Shown: piece after piece, positions 1 to 11,004 of the stretch
Numbering within the stretch: the first letter of the stretch is position 1
Layout of the letters: each line of letters starts with the position of its first letter
Assembly: GCA_937990725.1 (NCBI GenBank)
Contig: CALKQS010000009.1
Location: 1-64,000 of the forward strand
DNA length: 64,000 bases
Direction of reading: 5' to 3'
Origin: an uncultured Candidatus Saccharibacteria bacterium
GTDB taxonomy: Bacteria; Patescibacteriota; Saccharimonadia; Saccharimonadales; Saccharimonadaceae
Notes under the pieces: generated by a model
The model's database searches: none
What the model saw: only the letters and a program-made list of their open reading frames with translations
Told to the model about the DNA's origin: nothing
Made by a program: the position numbers and the translations under genes

Positions 1-55
<55 letters not shown>

Positions 56-204
56 AGAAAAGATGTACTTTTCATAAAAGATGCTTCCCTGTTGGGAAGC
101 GTCTATAACTCAAAAATAGACTGACGATGATTATTGCACAACTAAATTGTTAAGATACAAAACGTCTCGTTGTTGGCCCTTGTTTTCGTTCCCTCAACCA
201 GACT
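56..204 (-). other. 16S rRNA precursor leader
   Basis: About 150 nt lie between the predicted rRNA transcription start and the mature 16S 5' end. The leader contains a perfect hairpin at 91-108 (GCTTCCC/GGGAAGC), likely part of the precursor processing stem or antitermination structure. No open reading frame is present. Confidence 0.6.
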
Positions 205-210
205 GAAACC

Positions 211-239
211 ATCATAGCGTATTTTTTGCGGATGGTCAA
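211..239 (-). promoter_or_regulatory. rRNA operon promoter
   Basis: The minus strand reads TTGACC (234-239), a 17-nt spacer and TATGAT (211-216), a near-consensus sigma-70 promoter pointing at the 16S gene. The predicted start is near 204. It sits between the 16S gene and the end of the DUF212 gene. Confidence 0.75.
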
Positions 240-252
240 CACTTTTTTGCGA

Positions 253-687
253 TTATTTTGTCGCAAAAAATACAACTACGCCCACAAGCACGCCAAGCAG
301 CGACCCAACGAAGATCTCGAGTGGTGTGTGCCCCTGTGCAGCCCGCGGCAATGTGACATCGACCCCAGTCTTCTTGATGACTTGCTGGATAGCAATACCC
401 TGCTCGCCCGACGAGCGCCGCACCTTGACAGCATCGTAGCAAATAATCAGCACGAGCAGCGTTGTCACACCAACCAGTGGCGACTGCAACCCCTGCTGCA
501 GCACCAGCACTGTCCAGACAGACAATGATGTAGCGGCATGCGAGCTCGGCATGCCACCAGAGATGAAGAGCTGATGGGTGAAGTCCAGCACCTTGCCTTT
601 GGCGTGGGCAATTGCAAACTTAATGACGTGAGCAATTGCCCAGCTGATGGCGATGGCCACAATATATGGCGAGAGGTACCATGGCAT
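253..687 (-). CDS. DUF212 / divergent PAP2 family membrane protein
   Basis: The 144-residue protein has about four membrane segments. It carries the DUF212 signature GGMPSSHAA near residues 44-52, and an EQGIAIQQ segment that precedes the last helices. The family is distantly related to acid phosphatases and vanadium haloperoxidases. The substrate is unknown; a lipid phosphatase role is only an inference. It starts 2 nt after the gyrA stop, so it is the last gene of the gyrB-gyrA operon. Confidence 0.85.
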   Translation of the reverse strand: MPWYLSPYIVAIAISWAIAHVIKFAIAHAKGKVLDFTHQLFISGGMPSSHAATSLSVWTVLVLQQGLQSPLVGVTTLLVLIICYDAVKVRRSSGEQGIAIQQVIKKTGVDVTLPRAAQGHTPLEIFVGSLLGVLVGVVVFFATK

Positions 688-689
688 AG

Positions 690-3230
690 TTATGCCTCCT
701 TATCCTCGTCTTTTTCGCGCACAATACCGATCGATGAGACGGTATCCCCCTCGGCAAGACGCATCACACGCACACCCTGGGTGGTGCGACCAAGCGTTGG
801 GATGTCGTGGAGTGCTACACGGATGGTTTGGCCATTTTGGCTAATGAGGAGTGCCTCGGTGGCATCGGGCTCGAGAGTCTGTACAGTGATAATCGGCCCA
901 GTCTTGGTGGTGACAACCGCTGCCTTGATGCCGACGCCGCCCCGCTTGTGGCAGGGGAAGTTAGCCGCTTTAGTAATCTTGCCATAGCCGTTTTGGCTGA
1001 TGACGAGCAATTGCTGGTCGCTACTGGTGACGATGTCCATCCCCACCACCGTATCATCGGGGCGGAGGCGCACACCGCGCACACCGCGAGCGACACGGCC
1101 CATTGGTCGGCACTCTGTCTCGCTAAAGCGCACGGCTTGGCCAGCTGATGTTGAGATTATTACATCATTATCGCCATTGGTCTGTTTGATCCAGCGCAGC
1201 TCATCGCCATCATCGAGTTTGATGGTAATGAGACCATTGGTACGGATGTTGGCGTAGTCGCGTAGTGTTGTCTTTTTCACAGTACCCTTGGTTGTCGCCA
1301 TAAAGAGGTAGCCATCATCGCTTGCATCTTTAGCGTGGTTGATAATTGATGTAATTTTCTCTTCAGGCTGGAGCTGAAGCAAGTTGACCGCCGCAACACC
1401 CTTGGCTGCGAGGCTAGCAGCAGGCACTTCGTACGCCTTGAGGCGGAAGACCCGACCCTTGTTGGTAAAGAAGAGCAGCCAGTCGTGGGTGTTGGCCGGA
1501 ATGAGTTGGTCGATGCCATCTTCTTCCTTGGTAGACATGCCACGCTTGCCCTTGCCACCTCTGTTTTGGCGGCGGTATTCACTCACTAAAGTACGCTTGA
1601 TGTAATTCTCTGCTGTGAGAATAACAACGGTCTCTTCCTCAGGGATGAGCTCTTCGTCGCTGAATTTGCCTAGCTCATGGTTGATGATCTTGGTGCGGCG
1701 CTCGTCACCGTACTTTTCTTTCATCTCGAGCAGTTCCTCTTTGATAAGGCGCAGGATCTCATTCTCGTCGGCCAGGATGGCCTCTAGCTGCTTGATGAGC
1801 TCGTGCAGATAGCGCAGCTCGTCTTCGATCTCTTGGCGATCAAGGCCAGTCAGCTTGCGCAGCTGCATGGCAAGAATCGCCTTACCCTGGATCTCGCTGA
1901 GCGCAAAACGCTCCATCAACCCCTGTAAAGCATCGTTGTAATTCTTACTTGCCCGGATTAGCTTGACGACCTCATCGATGTTATCAAGCGCGATCTTGAG
2001 CCCTTCAAGAATGTGCGCTCGTGCCCTGGCCTTCTTGAGCTCATACTCGGTGCGGCGACGCACCACAATGCGCCGATGCGTGATAAACTCACCGAGAATA
2101 TCGTGCAGGCCAAGCACCCGTGGCTGGAGCCGCATCGCGTTCTCGCTGCTGGGCACAAGCGCCAGCATGTTGTAGTGGAAGTTGGTCTGCAGCGCGGTGA
2201 GCTTGTACAGTTGGTTGAGCACCTTCTTGGGATAGGCATCCTTTTTGAGGTCGATAACGACGCGCACATTACCCCGAGCCGATTCATCACCCAGATAGCT
2301 AATGGAGGTAAGTTTCTTCTCGTGGACGAGGTCGGCAATTTTCTCAATCAGTGTTGCTTTATTCACACCATAGGGCATCTCTGTGATGACGATGCGGTAG
2401 CGCCCACGCTTCTTCGTCTCCTCAATGGCTGCCACGGCGCGCATCGTCACGCTACCACGACCAGTAGCGTAGGCCTGGCGCATTGGCGTGCCACCGTAGA
2501 CCACGGCACCAGTTGGAAAGTCCGGCCCCTTAATGTGCTGCATGAGGTCATCCAGCGTGGCATCAGGGTTGTTGATGAGCTCGACTGTTGCATCGACCAC
2601 CTCACCAAGGTTGTGGGTGGGGATGTTCGTTGCCATACCAACGGCAATGCCAACCTGGCCGTTGAGCAGCAGGTTGGGTAGCTTGGCCGGCAAGACAGTC
2701 GGCTCTTGGCGCGTGGCATCGTAGGTATCGCGAAATGGAACGGTTTCTTTATCGATATCTGCTAGGAGCGCCTCCGACACACGCGTCATTTTTGCCTCGG
2801 TGTAGCGCATTGCAGCAGGCGGATCACCGTCCATCGAGCCAAAGTTCCCCTGCCCCTGTACCAATGGATAGCGCTCAACCCAGTCTTGAGCCATACGCAC
2901 CATGGCATCGTAGATGGAGCTATCGCCGTGTGGGTGGTATTTACCCATCACCTCACCAACGATCTGAGCACTCTTGATCGTCTTGGATGTCGGGCCAATG
3001 CCCATTTTGTCCATCACATAGACGATGCGGCGGTGGACGGGCTTCATGCCATCACGTACATCGGGCAGCGCGCGGTCAACAATGACCGACATCGAGTAGC
3101 GCAGGAAGTTATCCTCCATCACGTCCTCGACGGTGCGTACCTCTACACTGCGCGAGTGGCTCTGGTCGGGCACGGTAGCTGGGGTGGTTGGTTGGTTATC
3201 TTCTGGCTGCATTGTATGTTCCTCGTTCAT
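690..3230 (-). CDS. gyrA: DNA gyrase subunit A
   Basis: The 846-residue protein is the breakage-reunion subunit of gyrase, which introduces negative supercoils with GyrB. The N-terminal winged-helix part contains [20 protein letters not shown] (quinolone-resistance region with Ser and Asp at the sensitive positions) and the active-site tyrosine in [10 protein letters not shown]. The C-terminal beta-pinwheel has a GyrA-box variant, QNRGGKG, which supports gyrase rather than ParC. The start lies 3 nt after gyrB. A Pro/Thr-rich extension of about 30 residues precedes the core. Length is normal. Confidence 0.97.
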   Translation of the reverse strand: MNEEHTMQPEDNQPTTPATVPDQSHSRSVEVRTVEDVMEDNFLRYSMSVIVDRALPDVRDGMKPVHRRIVYVMDKMGIGPTSKTIKSAQIVGEVMGKYHPHGDSSIYDAMVRMAQDWVERYPLVQGQGNFGSMDGDPPAAMRYTEAKMTRVSEALLADIDKETVPFRDTYDATRQEPTVLPAKLPNLLLNGQVGIAVGMATNIPTHNLGEVVDATVELINNPDATLDDLMQHIKGPDFPTGAVVYGGTPMRQAYATGRGSVTMRAVAAIEETKKRGRYRIVITEMPYGVNKATLIEKIADLVHEKKLTSISYLGDESARGNVRVVIDLKKDAYPKKVLNQLYKLTALQTNFHYNMLALVPSSENAMRLQPRVLGLHDILGEFITHRRIVVRRRTEYELKKARARAHILEGLKIALDNIDEVVKLIRASKNYNDALQGLMERFALSEIQGKAILAMQLRKLTGLDRQEIEDELRYLHELIKQLEAILADENEILRLIKEELLEMKEKYGDERRTKIINHELGKFSDEELIPEEETVVILTAENYIKRTLVSEYRRQNRGGKGKRGMSTKEEDGIDQLIPANTHDWLLFFTNKGRVFRLKAYEVPAASLAAKGVAAVNLLQLQPEEKITSIINHAKDASDDGYLFMATTKGTVKKTTLRDYANIRTNGLITIKLDDGDELRWIKQTNGDNDVIISTSAGQAVRFSETECRPMGRVARGVRGVRLRPDDTVVGMDIVTSSDQQLLVISQNGYGKITKAANFPCHKRGGVGIKAAVVTTKTGPIITVQTLEPDATEALLISQNGQTIRVALHDIPTLGRTTQGVRVMRLAEGDTVSSIGIVREKDEDKEA

Positions 3231-3233
3231 AGA

Positions 3234-5222
<1,989 letters not shown>

Positions 5223-5334
5223 TCATTTCCCTCACTATTAGGTCATTCGGGTTACATTACACGCACCTTATTGTATCATAATCGCCGAGGCAGCGAAAAT
5301 AACAGGGGTAGAATAGTCTGCATACTAGCGGCTT

Positions 5335-6147
5335 TTATTCATATTTGCTCGTCGCAACGAGCCATAGACCACTGATAAACGCTATCGGCGCAATCACGAC
5401 CCACGTAATGCCGCCATATATCGCAGCCGATATGACGAACAAGACACCTCCCCGCACAGCACTCATCGTACCCAGCCACTTCACTACATCAGAAGTAAAG
5501 AGATCCAGGTCATGCCCATGCGCGCAGAGCAGCACAAACAGCAACACGCCATGCATCATTGCCAGTGGTATGACTGGCCCAACCATCAGCCAGAAGCCAA
5601 CTTTGCGCTTCATCATCTGGTTTTTCGTTGTGCAATCTCCATCATCTTTAGACCGCACTGGCAAGGCTGGCTGCGTGCCAAGCAGGAGATACCAGAGGTA
5701 GAGTGAGCCGACCAGGCTGAGCACATCGCTAACGATGATCATCTCATTACTCTGTACGCCCACCTTAAGTGGATTCTGCAGCACCCAAAAAGCATACAGC
5801 GTCGAGCCGGTCATAAACACAGCATTGATTGCCAGCAAACTCAGCGCCGCAATCCTCTGCCAGTACCGATCGGTGCGGTGCGACTGCCGCAGCACAAGAT
5901 AGCCCTGCACCAGCACACTAATACTCCAAACAACCAATAGCCACCCAAATGCCTGCTCCCCAGTAGCCTGACTACTCACGAGTGTGACACTGTGCATACA
6001 CAGCACCGCTGCACTGGCAATTGTCCCAACCGCACCAGCAATCACCCATGCCTCAAGCAATGGGCGGCGCAGCGGTGCAGACGCATCAGATGTGGCTGTG
6101 TGGCTATGATGTTTTGCGGTAGTTGTAGCGATGGATTGCGTTGGCAT
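5335..6147 (-). CDS. Multi-spanning membrane protein, unknown function
   Basis: The 270-residue protein has a short Thr/His-rich cytoplasmic start and then about six to seven hydrophobic segments. It is clearly paralogous to the next gene upstream (6190-7173): both share a PLLEA/PVLEA start to helix 1, a YWQR..AL segment, and LGSLYLWYLLLGT near residue 150-160. This points to tandem duplication. No catalytic motif or known family was recognised. The start at 6147 follows a GAGGAGAACCACCCC context. Confidence 0.75.
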   Translation of the reverse strand: MPTQSIATTTAKHHSHTATSDASAPLRRPLLEAWVIAGAVGTIASAAVLCMHSVTLVSSQATGEQAFGWLLVVWSISVLVQGYLVLRQSHRTDRYWQRIAALSLLAINAVFMTGSTLYAFWVLQNPLKVGVQSNEMIIVSDVLSLVGSLYLWYLLLGTQPALPVRSKDDGDCTTKNQMMKRKVGFWLMVGPVIPLAMMHGVLLFVLLCAHGHDLDLFTSDVVKWLGTMSAVRGGVLFVISAAIYGGITWVVIAPIAFISGLWLVATSKYE

Positions 6148-6189
6148 GGGGTGGTTCTCCTCTGTTAGACGGTGGTTTTGGTGCTTAAG

Positions 6190-7173
6190 TTATTCGCGCT
6201 GGCTGTTTGCCACAAGCACCATACCAATGACCAACGCCAACACACTCGGCGTCATATACACGACTTCATTCATCCACTCTGGCTGAATAACAACCTCAGA
6301 GATGGCATATGATATAGAGTTAAGCTGCAGTATATGGAGTATTGACGTTGTGACCATCAAGATCATGAGGAAAATCAGTGGCAAAATAGGCGCCACAGCG
6401 ATTAAACTCAAGCCCACCCGCCGACGCTTCGCCAGACGCCCAAATGTCACACTAGACACTGTACGGTTGGTAAGCGGTGCAATCTCGCGTTTGGTGCCAA
6501 GCAAGAGATACCAGAGGTAGAGCGAGCCAAGTATACTAATAATTACGCTCACCTCCACTGCTACATCATACAGCCAAAAAGCGGGTCTTTGGCCAGGAAC
6601 AGCAAAAAATCCATAATATAGCCACACACCCACAATCAACAACCCAGGATTACCCGACAGGAGAATCAAGGCAACAAGCCGCTGCCAATAATGGTCCGAC
6701 CGGCCCAACTGACGCAAAGTCATGAAGTACTGCACTATCAAGCTAACACTCCATAAAAATAAAAGGTAGCCTGTGGTCTTCCTAGAAGGTATATGACTAC
6801 CGAGCCCAATCATAACCGCAGCTTGTAACCCTACTAACAGTGCATATGGCATAATCCCTGCTGCCCCCGCTGCAATAAACGCCTCGAGCACTGGCCGGCG
6901 GCGGGCTGTGGCGTGTTTAACAGAGGTAGCTGGCGATGGTGGCGTGTCTATGTGGCTTGGTGATGTATTATCTACGACAGTCTGTGATTCGCTATTTGCT
7001 GGTGCGTTGGCTGGTGCAACAGAGGTCGTATCTGCCTTTGTTGTCTTCTTCGCAACAGGTCGTGACTGTTGTGATTTTTGCTTGGTGCGCTGTGTGGCAC
7101 GCCTCTTTGGAGATGATGTCGCTTGTGTCTCTGGCGCGGTGGGCGCTGCTGGGGTTGATTTTTTTCGTGGCAT
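6190..7173 (-). CDS. Multi-spanning membrane protein with charged N-terminal tail
   Basis: The 327-residue protein has about 90 N-terminal residues rich in Lys, Thr, Ala and Pro, predicted disordered and cytoplasmic, followed by six or so membrane helices. The helices match those of the downstream paralogue (shared LGSLYLWYLLLGT and DHYWQR). The start is preceded by GAGGAGGATACTTCT, a strong ribosome site. Two copies of the octamer ACAGAGGT lie inside the tail region. The function is unknown. Confidence 0.75.
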   Translation of the reverse strand: MPRKKSTPAAPTAPETQATSSPKRRATQRTKQKSQQSRPVAKKTTKADTTSVAPANAPANSESQTVVDNTSPSHIDTPPSPATSVKHATARRRPVLEAFIAAGAAGIMPYALLVGLQAAVMIGLGSHIPSRKTTGYLLFLWSVSLIVQYFMTLRQLGRSDHYWQRLVALILLSGNPGLLIVGVWLYYGFFAVPGQRPAFWLYDVAVEVSVIISILGSLYLWYLLLGTKREIAPLTNRTVSSVTFGRLAKRRRVGLSLIAVAPILPLIFLMILMVTTSILHILQLNSISYAISEVVIQPEWMNEVVYMTPSVLALVIGMVLVANSQRE

Positions 7174-7208
7174 AGAAGTATCCTCCTCTGCCTAGTATAC
7201 GCGCCTCT

Positions 7209-7586
7209 TCACCGTTTTGCCACATAAAAACATGCAATTGCCTCAAATGCAAAGACTAGTGTCAGCTCGTACCAGCCACCACGCCCCACCGAGCGCGCCC
7301 CAATCAGCAGCACTGGGGCTAGCGCCAGCACCGAGCCAAAATAATAGCAGCGCCGAAAGCTGAGCGTCACTGCTCGTCGCTGCGCCTCGGGCAACCAACG
7401 CCGCAGCGCTGCTGCAATACCCGCCAGCAGGTACGTTAGCAACCCCAGCATTACCACATAGCACAGCACAAAGACCAACACGATCCCCAGGGGGTGAATC
7501 GTCGCTGGTGTGGTAGTCTGCAGCACAATCGCTAGCAGCACCGCTGCAGCTATGCTCATACTTGCAAGCAGGATTCTTCGAGACAT
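7209..7586 (-). CDS. Small membrane protein, unknown function
   Basis: The 125-residue protein has about four hydrophobic segments and no recognised family. I chose ATG 7586 (MSRRILLA) because the minus strand reads TGGTATAGT immediately upstream, with 7 nt between this extended -10 box and the ATG, as in other leaderless genes here. Longer in-frame starts lack a ribosome site. It is followed 35 nt later by the membrane protein gene at 7173. Confidence 0.65.
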   Translation of the reverse strand: MSRRILLASMSIAAAVLLAIVLQTTTPATIHPLGIVLVFVLCYVVMLGLLTYLLAGIAAALRRWLPEAQRRAVTLSFRRCYYFGSVLALAPVLLIGARSVGRGGWYELTLVFAFEAIACFYVAKR

Positions 7587-7683
7587 ATCTATCACTATAC
7601 CAAGCAATCCGCCTGGTGAGAAGCCCGAGCAGCCGCACAAAGCAACGCGCTTGCAGCGTCCTCTATAGATATATAATTAGGAC

Positions 7684-7960
7684 GCCCGGCAGCCACTACG
7701 GGCTAGAGGTGCTCCACAGTGTGGAGCATGAGTGGTGCGCCTCTGGCATACGCCATATAGAACGAGGCCACCACGCGTCGACGCCAACGATGACAAAAGT
7801 ACTTCTACTTGGGGGGGTACTCTCTATAGTATTGGCGGAGCGCAGGCAGTGCCAAAGCTCAGCACTATGCTGCACTCTGCCGCTGCCTGGTGTGCGCCAA
7901 TGGCGACACCATGTTGGGTTAATAGTAGGGTAAGCTTTTCCGTTTATTTTTCTTGGGTAT
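7684..7960 (+). ncRNA. Candidate structured RNA, unassigned
   Basis: This GC-rich stretch has no credible reading frame but contains several strong hairpins. Examples are the palindrome GCTCCACAGTGTGGAGC near 7711-7727 and a GGTGTGCGCC/GGCGACACC hairpin near 7892-7913. A plus-strand TATAAT (7672-7677) with TTGCAG 15 nt upstream could drive it. The 3' end is uncertain (T-rich near 7950). I found no SRP RNA, 5S or other known signature. Strand and extent are tentative. Confidence 0.25.
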
Positions 7961-8401
7961 TTGTGTTTGTCAAAGCTTACTTCTACGTTAGCACAAGCGG
8001 TATAGTAAGTCAATCAGTTTGGGCTCTATGCTGCAAAACTTTGGCAGCGCTTGCATCATCTCACGACAGCGCTATACATCGCACCAATATACAAGCATGA
8101 GCACTATCGTCATCGTGCGAACTATCGCAAAACATTGCCTCGCCACTCTCTTTCTCGCCCACGCGAACATTGGCGGCGCACCCACCTCTCGCACCTCTGT
8201 GCTTTCGAGAGTTGTGCACAGGCGTTTTTGTTGTATATAGTGCAATAATTTTTTGTTCGTTTTTGGCTGAGTGATGCATGCCACCTCTGTTGGATTCGCT
8301 GATTAGTGTTGTGTTTATGACACAAGTTTTGGGCGATATGAGGCCAACCAGGGTGTCTGTTCGATGTGGTATTTTTTACGCAAAAATATTGCCAAAAATC
8401 G

Positions 8402-8430
8402 TTGACACAAGCGGTTTTCTCCCATATCAT
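8402..8430 (+). promoter_or_regulatory. Near-consensus promoter for a small RNA
   Basis: TTGACA (8402-8407), a 17-nt spacer and TATCAT (8425-8430) form an almost perfect sigma-70 promoter on the plus strand. No protein gene follows. The next element is a terminator about 100 nt downstream. Confidence 0.65.
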
Positions 8431-8436
8431 AAGGGT

Positions 8437-8535
8437 AGCTTCTGAATAAAAAAATTATGCAGAGGCCAAAAATAAACAAACATACGAAAACTCCACATCC
8501 AAAAACAACCACTACTCGCAGGTGGTTGTTTTTTT
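8437..8535 (+). ncRNA. Candidate ~100-nt small RNA
   Basis: The predicted transcript runs from the promoter at 8402-8430 to a rho-independent terminator at 8504-8535. The first 65 nt are A/C-rich and unstructured, as in many base-pairing sRNAs. A 27-codon frame from 8457 runs through the terminator and has no ribosome site, so I do not call it coding. It lies opposite to, and downstream of, the minus-strand tmRNA. Function unknown. Confidence 0.42.
8504..8535 (+). terminator. Rho-independent terminator
   Basis: The stem AACAACCAC/GTGGTTGTT with a 9-nt loop is followed by seven T. Five A precede it, so it may also act on the minus strand. Confidence 0.75.
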
Positions 8536-8628
8536 GGTGAGAGAGCTTGGCTAGCGCGGAGTCCTTGGCGATACTTCGCAGCATTGTTTGTGGTTTGTAC
8601 GCATATGGCTCACCAAGTTTTTGCACAA

Positions 8629-8658
8629 TAAAAATCGCCCACCCTCGGTGAGCAATCA
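8629..8658 (-). terminator. tmRNA terminator
   Basis: On the minus strand GCTCACC-GAG-GGTGGGC is followed by GATTTTTATT, about 10 nt beyond the tmRNA 3' end. Confidence 0.8.
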
Positions 8659-8667
8659 TTTCCTATC

Positions 8668-9065
8668 TGGTGGAGCTGCCGGGTACTGCCCCCGGGTCCG
8701 CTTGGTGCCCTCGTATTCGTCTACGAATGTAGGTTTGTTTGCGTGTTTGACAACGCGAGGCCGATCAGAAACAAACCAAAAATACAGCCTATCGTTGCGC
8801 GGTATATGTCCTCTCCTCGTGCCGCTGCCACCAGGAGAGCAAGCAACATAGCTATGACACTATGAGATGCCCTGTTGCCATGCACCTCATAGCGATCGCC
8901 AGACTAAGCGGCGAGTGCAGCCGCGGTATTGGGAGCGAAGATCTCCTCAACACTGCGGAGTGCTGCTGCAACTTTATTTTTTGCAGTTATATCTATGCGT
9001 GTCGTGCATATCCGATTCGCAGAATACAATGACAAAGTCCAAACGTCGAACGCTATATCAGCCCC
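8668..9065 (-). ncRNA. ssrA: Transfer-messenger RNA (tmRNA)
   Basis: This RNA rescues stalled ribosomes and tags the nascent protein. The 5' end GGGGCTGATATAGCGTTCGACG and the 3' end (C)AGCTCCACCA form the alanine-tRNA-like acceptor domain with encoded CCA. The T-arm GGACCCGGGGGCAG matches the family. The tag frame (8984 down to 8904) begins at a GCA resume codon and ends in TAG. It encodes 26 residues starting AKNKVAAALR and ending NTAAALAA. The length of about 398 nt is usual. The extended -10 TGCTATAAT lies 14 nt upstream. Confidence 0.95.
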
Positions 9066-9078
9066 ACGTCTTGTGTCT

Positions 9079-9087
9079 ATTATAGCA
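9079..9087 (-). promoter_or_regulatory. tmRNA promoter, extended -10
   Basis: The minus strand reads TGCTATAAT, an extended -10 element 13 nt before the tmRNA 5' end. No good -35 is seen at the expected distance. Confidence 0.65.
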
Positions 9088-9266
9088 TGGTTTTGCCTAT
9101 ATATCCTCGCTCGAGCGCTTGAGCATCAAGTTGGCCTATCGGCGCACAAGAACATTCTAGAAAGCTAGCGATCTCTCCTCCCCTGGCAGCGTCATTTTCG
9201 TTGCTTATATTCGTTGCTTATATTTGTATAGACAAATACTATCTCCTTATACACTCTCATACTCAT

Positions 9267-9296
9267 GCTCACCCTCCCCATACCTCCCTCCAGAAC
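9267..9296 (+). repeat. Truncated family B repeat
   Basis: GCTCACCCTCCCCATACC followed by TCCCTCCAGAAC matches the first ~30 nt of the family B elements (outer stem arm plus the start of the CGGAAC segment). The remaining hairpins are missing. It lies just upstream of comM. Confidence 0.55.
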
Positions 9297-9343
9297 AAAA
9301 ACAATTTGCACAGACCCCACCAATATGCTTAACTATAAACAGC

Positions 9344-10879
9344 ATGAACAAAGTCGCAAAAATCAGGTCGGTTGCGCCCGTAGGGTTCGCTGGCCATATG
9401 ATTGACGTAGAGAGCGACATGACAAAGGGCCTGCCCGCCCTGCAGATCGTTGGCCTGGGCAACAAAGCCATCGATGAAGCACGCGAACGAGTGCGCAGTG
9501 CCATCACCAACTCCCTGCTGGAATATCCAGCCCAGCGCATCACCATCAACCTCGCACCGGCCGAGCTACCCAAGGATGGCACACACTACGACCTGCCGAT
9601 TGCCCTTGCCCTCCTCACCAGCAGCGGCCAGCTCCGGCCCGAGCAAGTGGCTGGGGCGGTCTTTGCTGGTGAGCTAGCACTTGATGGCACACTCCGCCCA
9701 GTCAAAGGTGCCATTACCATTGCCGAAGCAGCTCGTGATAATAATTACAACACCGTCTATTTGCCTGTGGATAATCTCGCCCAAGCCTCGCTTGTATCAG
9801 GGGTCACGCTCTATGGTGTACCAGATCTTACAACACTCTTTCTCCATCTCAAGGGCGAAAAACTGCTACCAATCTACCAGCCACCACCCACTGATGATAA
9901 ACCAACAACACCTGCGTCATCGCCCCTGCTCGACGATATCTACGGCCAGGCCCAAGCCAAGCGCGCCCTCACCATCGCCGCAGCGGGCCACCACAACATC
10001 CTCTTCACCGGGCCGCCCGGCACCGGCAAGTCGATGCTTGCCAAGACGCTGCCCAGCCTCTTGCCGCCCCTGACTCCAGATGAACAGCTAGCGGTGACGA
10101 AGCTGCATAGCCTGGCTGGTCTCTCGCTCGACCAAAGCGTCCAAGCGCGGCCATTTCGGGCGCCGCACCACACAGCAAGCCGCGCATCATTGATTGGCGG
10201 TGGGTCGGTGCCGCAGCCTGGCGAGGTGAGCTTAGCCCACCTGGGCGTACTCTTCCTTGATGAGCTGCCCGAATATCCGCGCACGACGCTTGAGGTGCTG
10301 CGCCAGCCACTTGAGGACACTACAGTGACGGTCACCCGGGCGCGCGGGCGCGCCACCTACCCAGCTGATTTTATGCTGGTGGCCACCATGAACCCCTGCC
10401 CCTGTGGCTACTACGGCGACCCAACGCACGCCTGTACCTGCAGCAGCACACAGATCATCGCCTACCAGAAGCGCCTGTCTGGGCCACTGATGGATCGGAT
10501 TGATATGATCATCCCCGTCAATCGCATCCCCACCGAGCAATTGCTCTCACACCGCACCACTACCGATCACGAGCAGCGCCATGCGATAGCCGCCATCTCC
10601 ACCGCCATCCGCGCTCAAGCCACCCGCTACAGTGGCAGCGCTATGCGCAATAGCCGCCTCAGCTCGGCCCAGGTGCGGCGCTCTATCCCACTCTCGCCAG
10701 AGGTCAAGCAGTTCCTTGATGCCGCCAGCACCAAGCTTGGCCTCAGCCCACGCGGTTACTTCAAAGTCATCAAGGTAGCCCAGACCATTGCCGATCTTGA
10801 CGAAGCGCCGCACATCACCATTGCTCACGTCTCCGAGGCGTTGCAATATCGACAACCAGCGCCCATCAAAACGTTGTAA
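9344..10879 (+). CDS. comM: ComM/YifB family AAA+ ATPase (Mg-chelatase-like)
   Basis: The 511-residue protein belongs to a family of hexameric helicases; Vibrio ComM promotes branch migration when incoming DNA is integrated during transformation. Visible are the N-terminal ChlI/Lon-protease-like domain (about 1-170), Walker A GPPGTGKS near residue 225, Walker B LFLDELPE, and the Cys-rich insertion CPCGYYGDPTHACTC. The C-terminal SPRGYFKVIKVAQTIADLD is typical. Start ATG 9344 fits homologues; TATAAA lies 4 nt before it. With the T4P genes it suggests competence. Confidence 0.92.
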   Translation: MNKVAKIRSVAPVGFAGHMIDVESDMTKGLPALQIVGLGNKAIDEARERVRSAITNSLLEYPAQRITINLAPAELPKDGTHYDLPIALALLTSSGQLRPEQVAGAVFAGELALDGTLRPVKGAITIAEAARDNNYNTVYLPVDNLAQASLVSGVTLYGVPDLTTLFLHLKGEKLLPIYQPPPTDDKPTTPASSPLLDDIYGQAQAKRALTIAAAGHHNILFTGPPGTGKSMLAKTLPSLLPPLTPDEQLAVTKLHSLAGLSLDQSVQARPFRAPHHTASRASLIGGGSVPQPGEVSLAHLGVLFLDELPEYPRTTLEVLRQPLEDTTVTVTRARGRATYPADFMLVATMNPCPCGYYGDPTHACTCSSTQIIAYQKRLSGPLMDRIDMIIPVNRIPTEQLLSHRTTTDHEQRHAIAAISTAIRAQATRYSGSAMRNSRLSSAQVRRSIPLSPEVKQFLDAASTKLGLSPRGYFKVIKVAQTIADLDEAPHITIAHVSEALQYRQPAPIKTL

Positions 10880-11004
10880 AAATATCGTCGTGTATCTTAC
10901 ATCACATTCTACCTCTGTTTTTTCTGTATATCGGCGAGAACTTGGCAATAAGGTGCAACTCACAACATTTGACAAACCCCTCACCAACCAGCCATACTAG
11001 AGCC

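Noticed and set aside
8457..8540. A 27-codon frame (MQRPKINKHTK start) inside the candidate small RNA
   Set aside because: No ribosome site, and the frame runs through the terminator stem.
8315..8659. A 114-codon minus-strand frame with a hydrophobic stretch
   Set aside because: Its start lies in the tmRNA terminator and it crosses the small-RNA terminator; no ribosome site.
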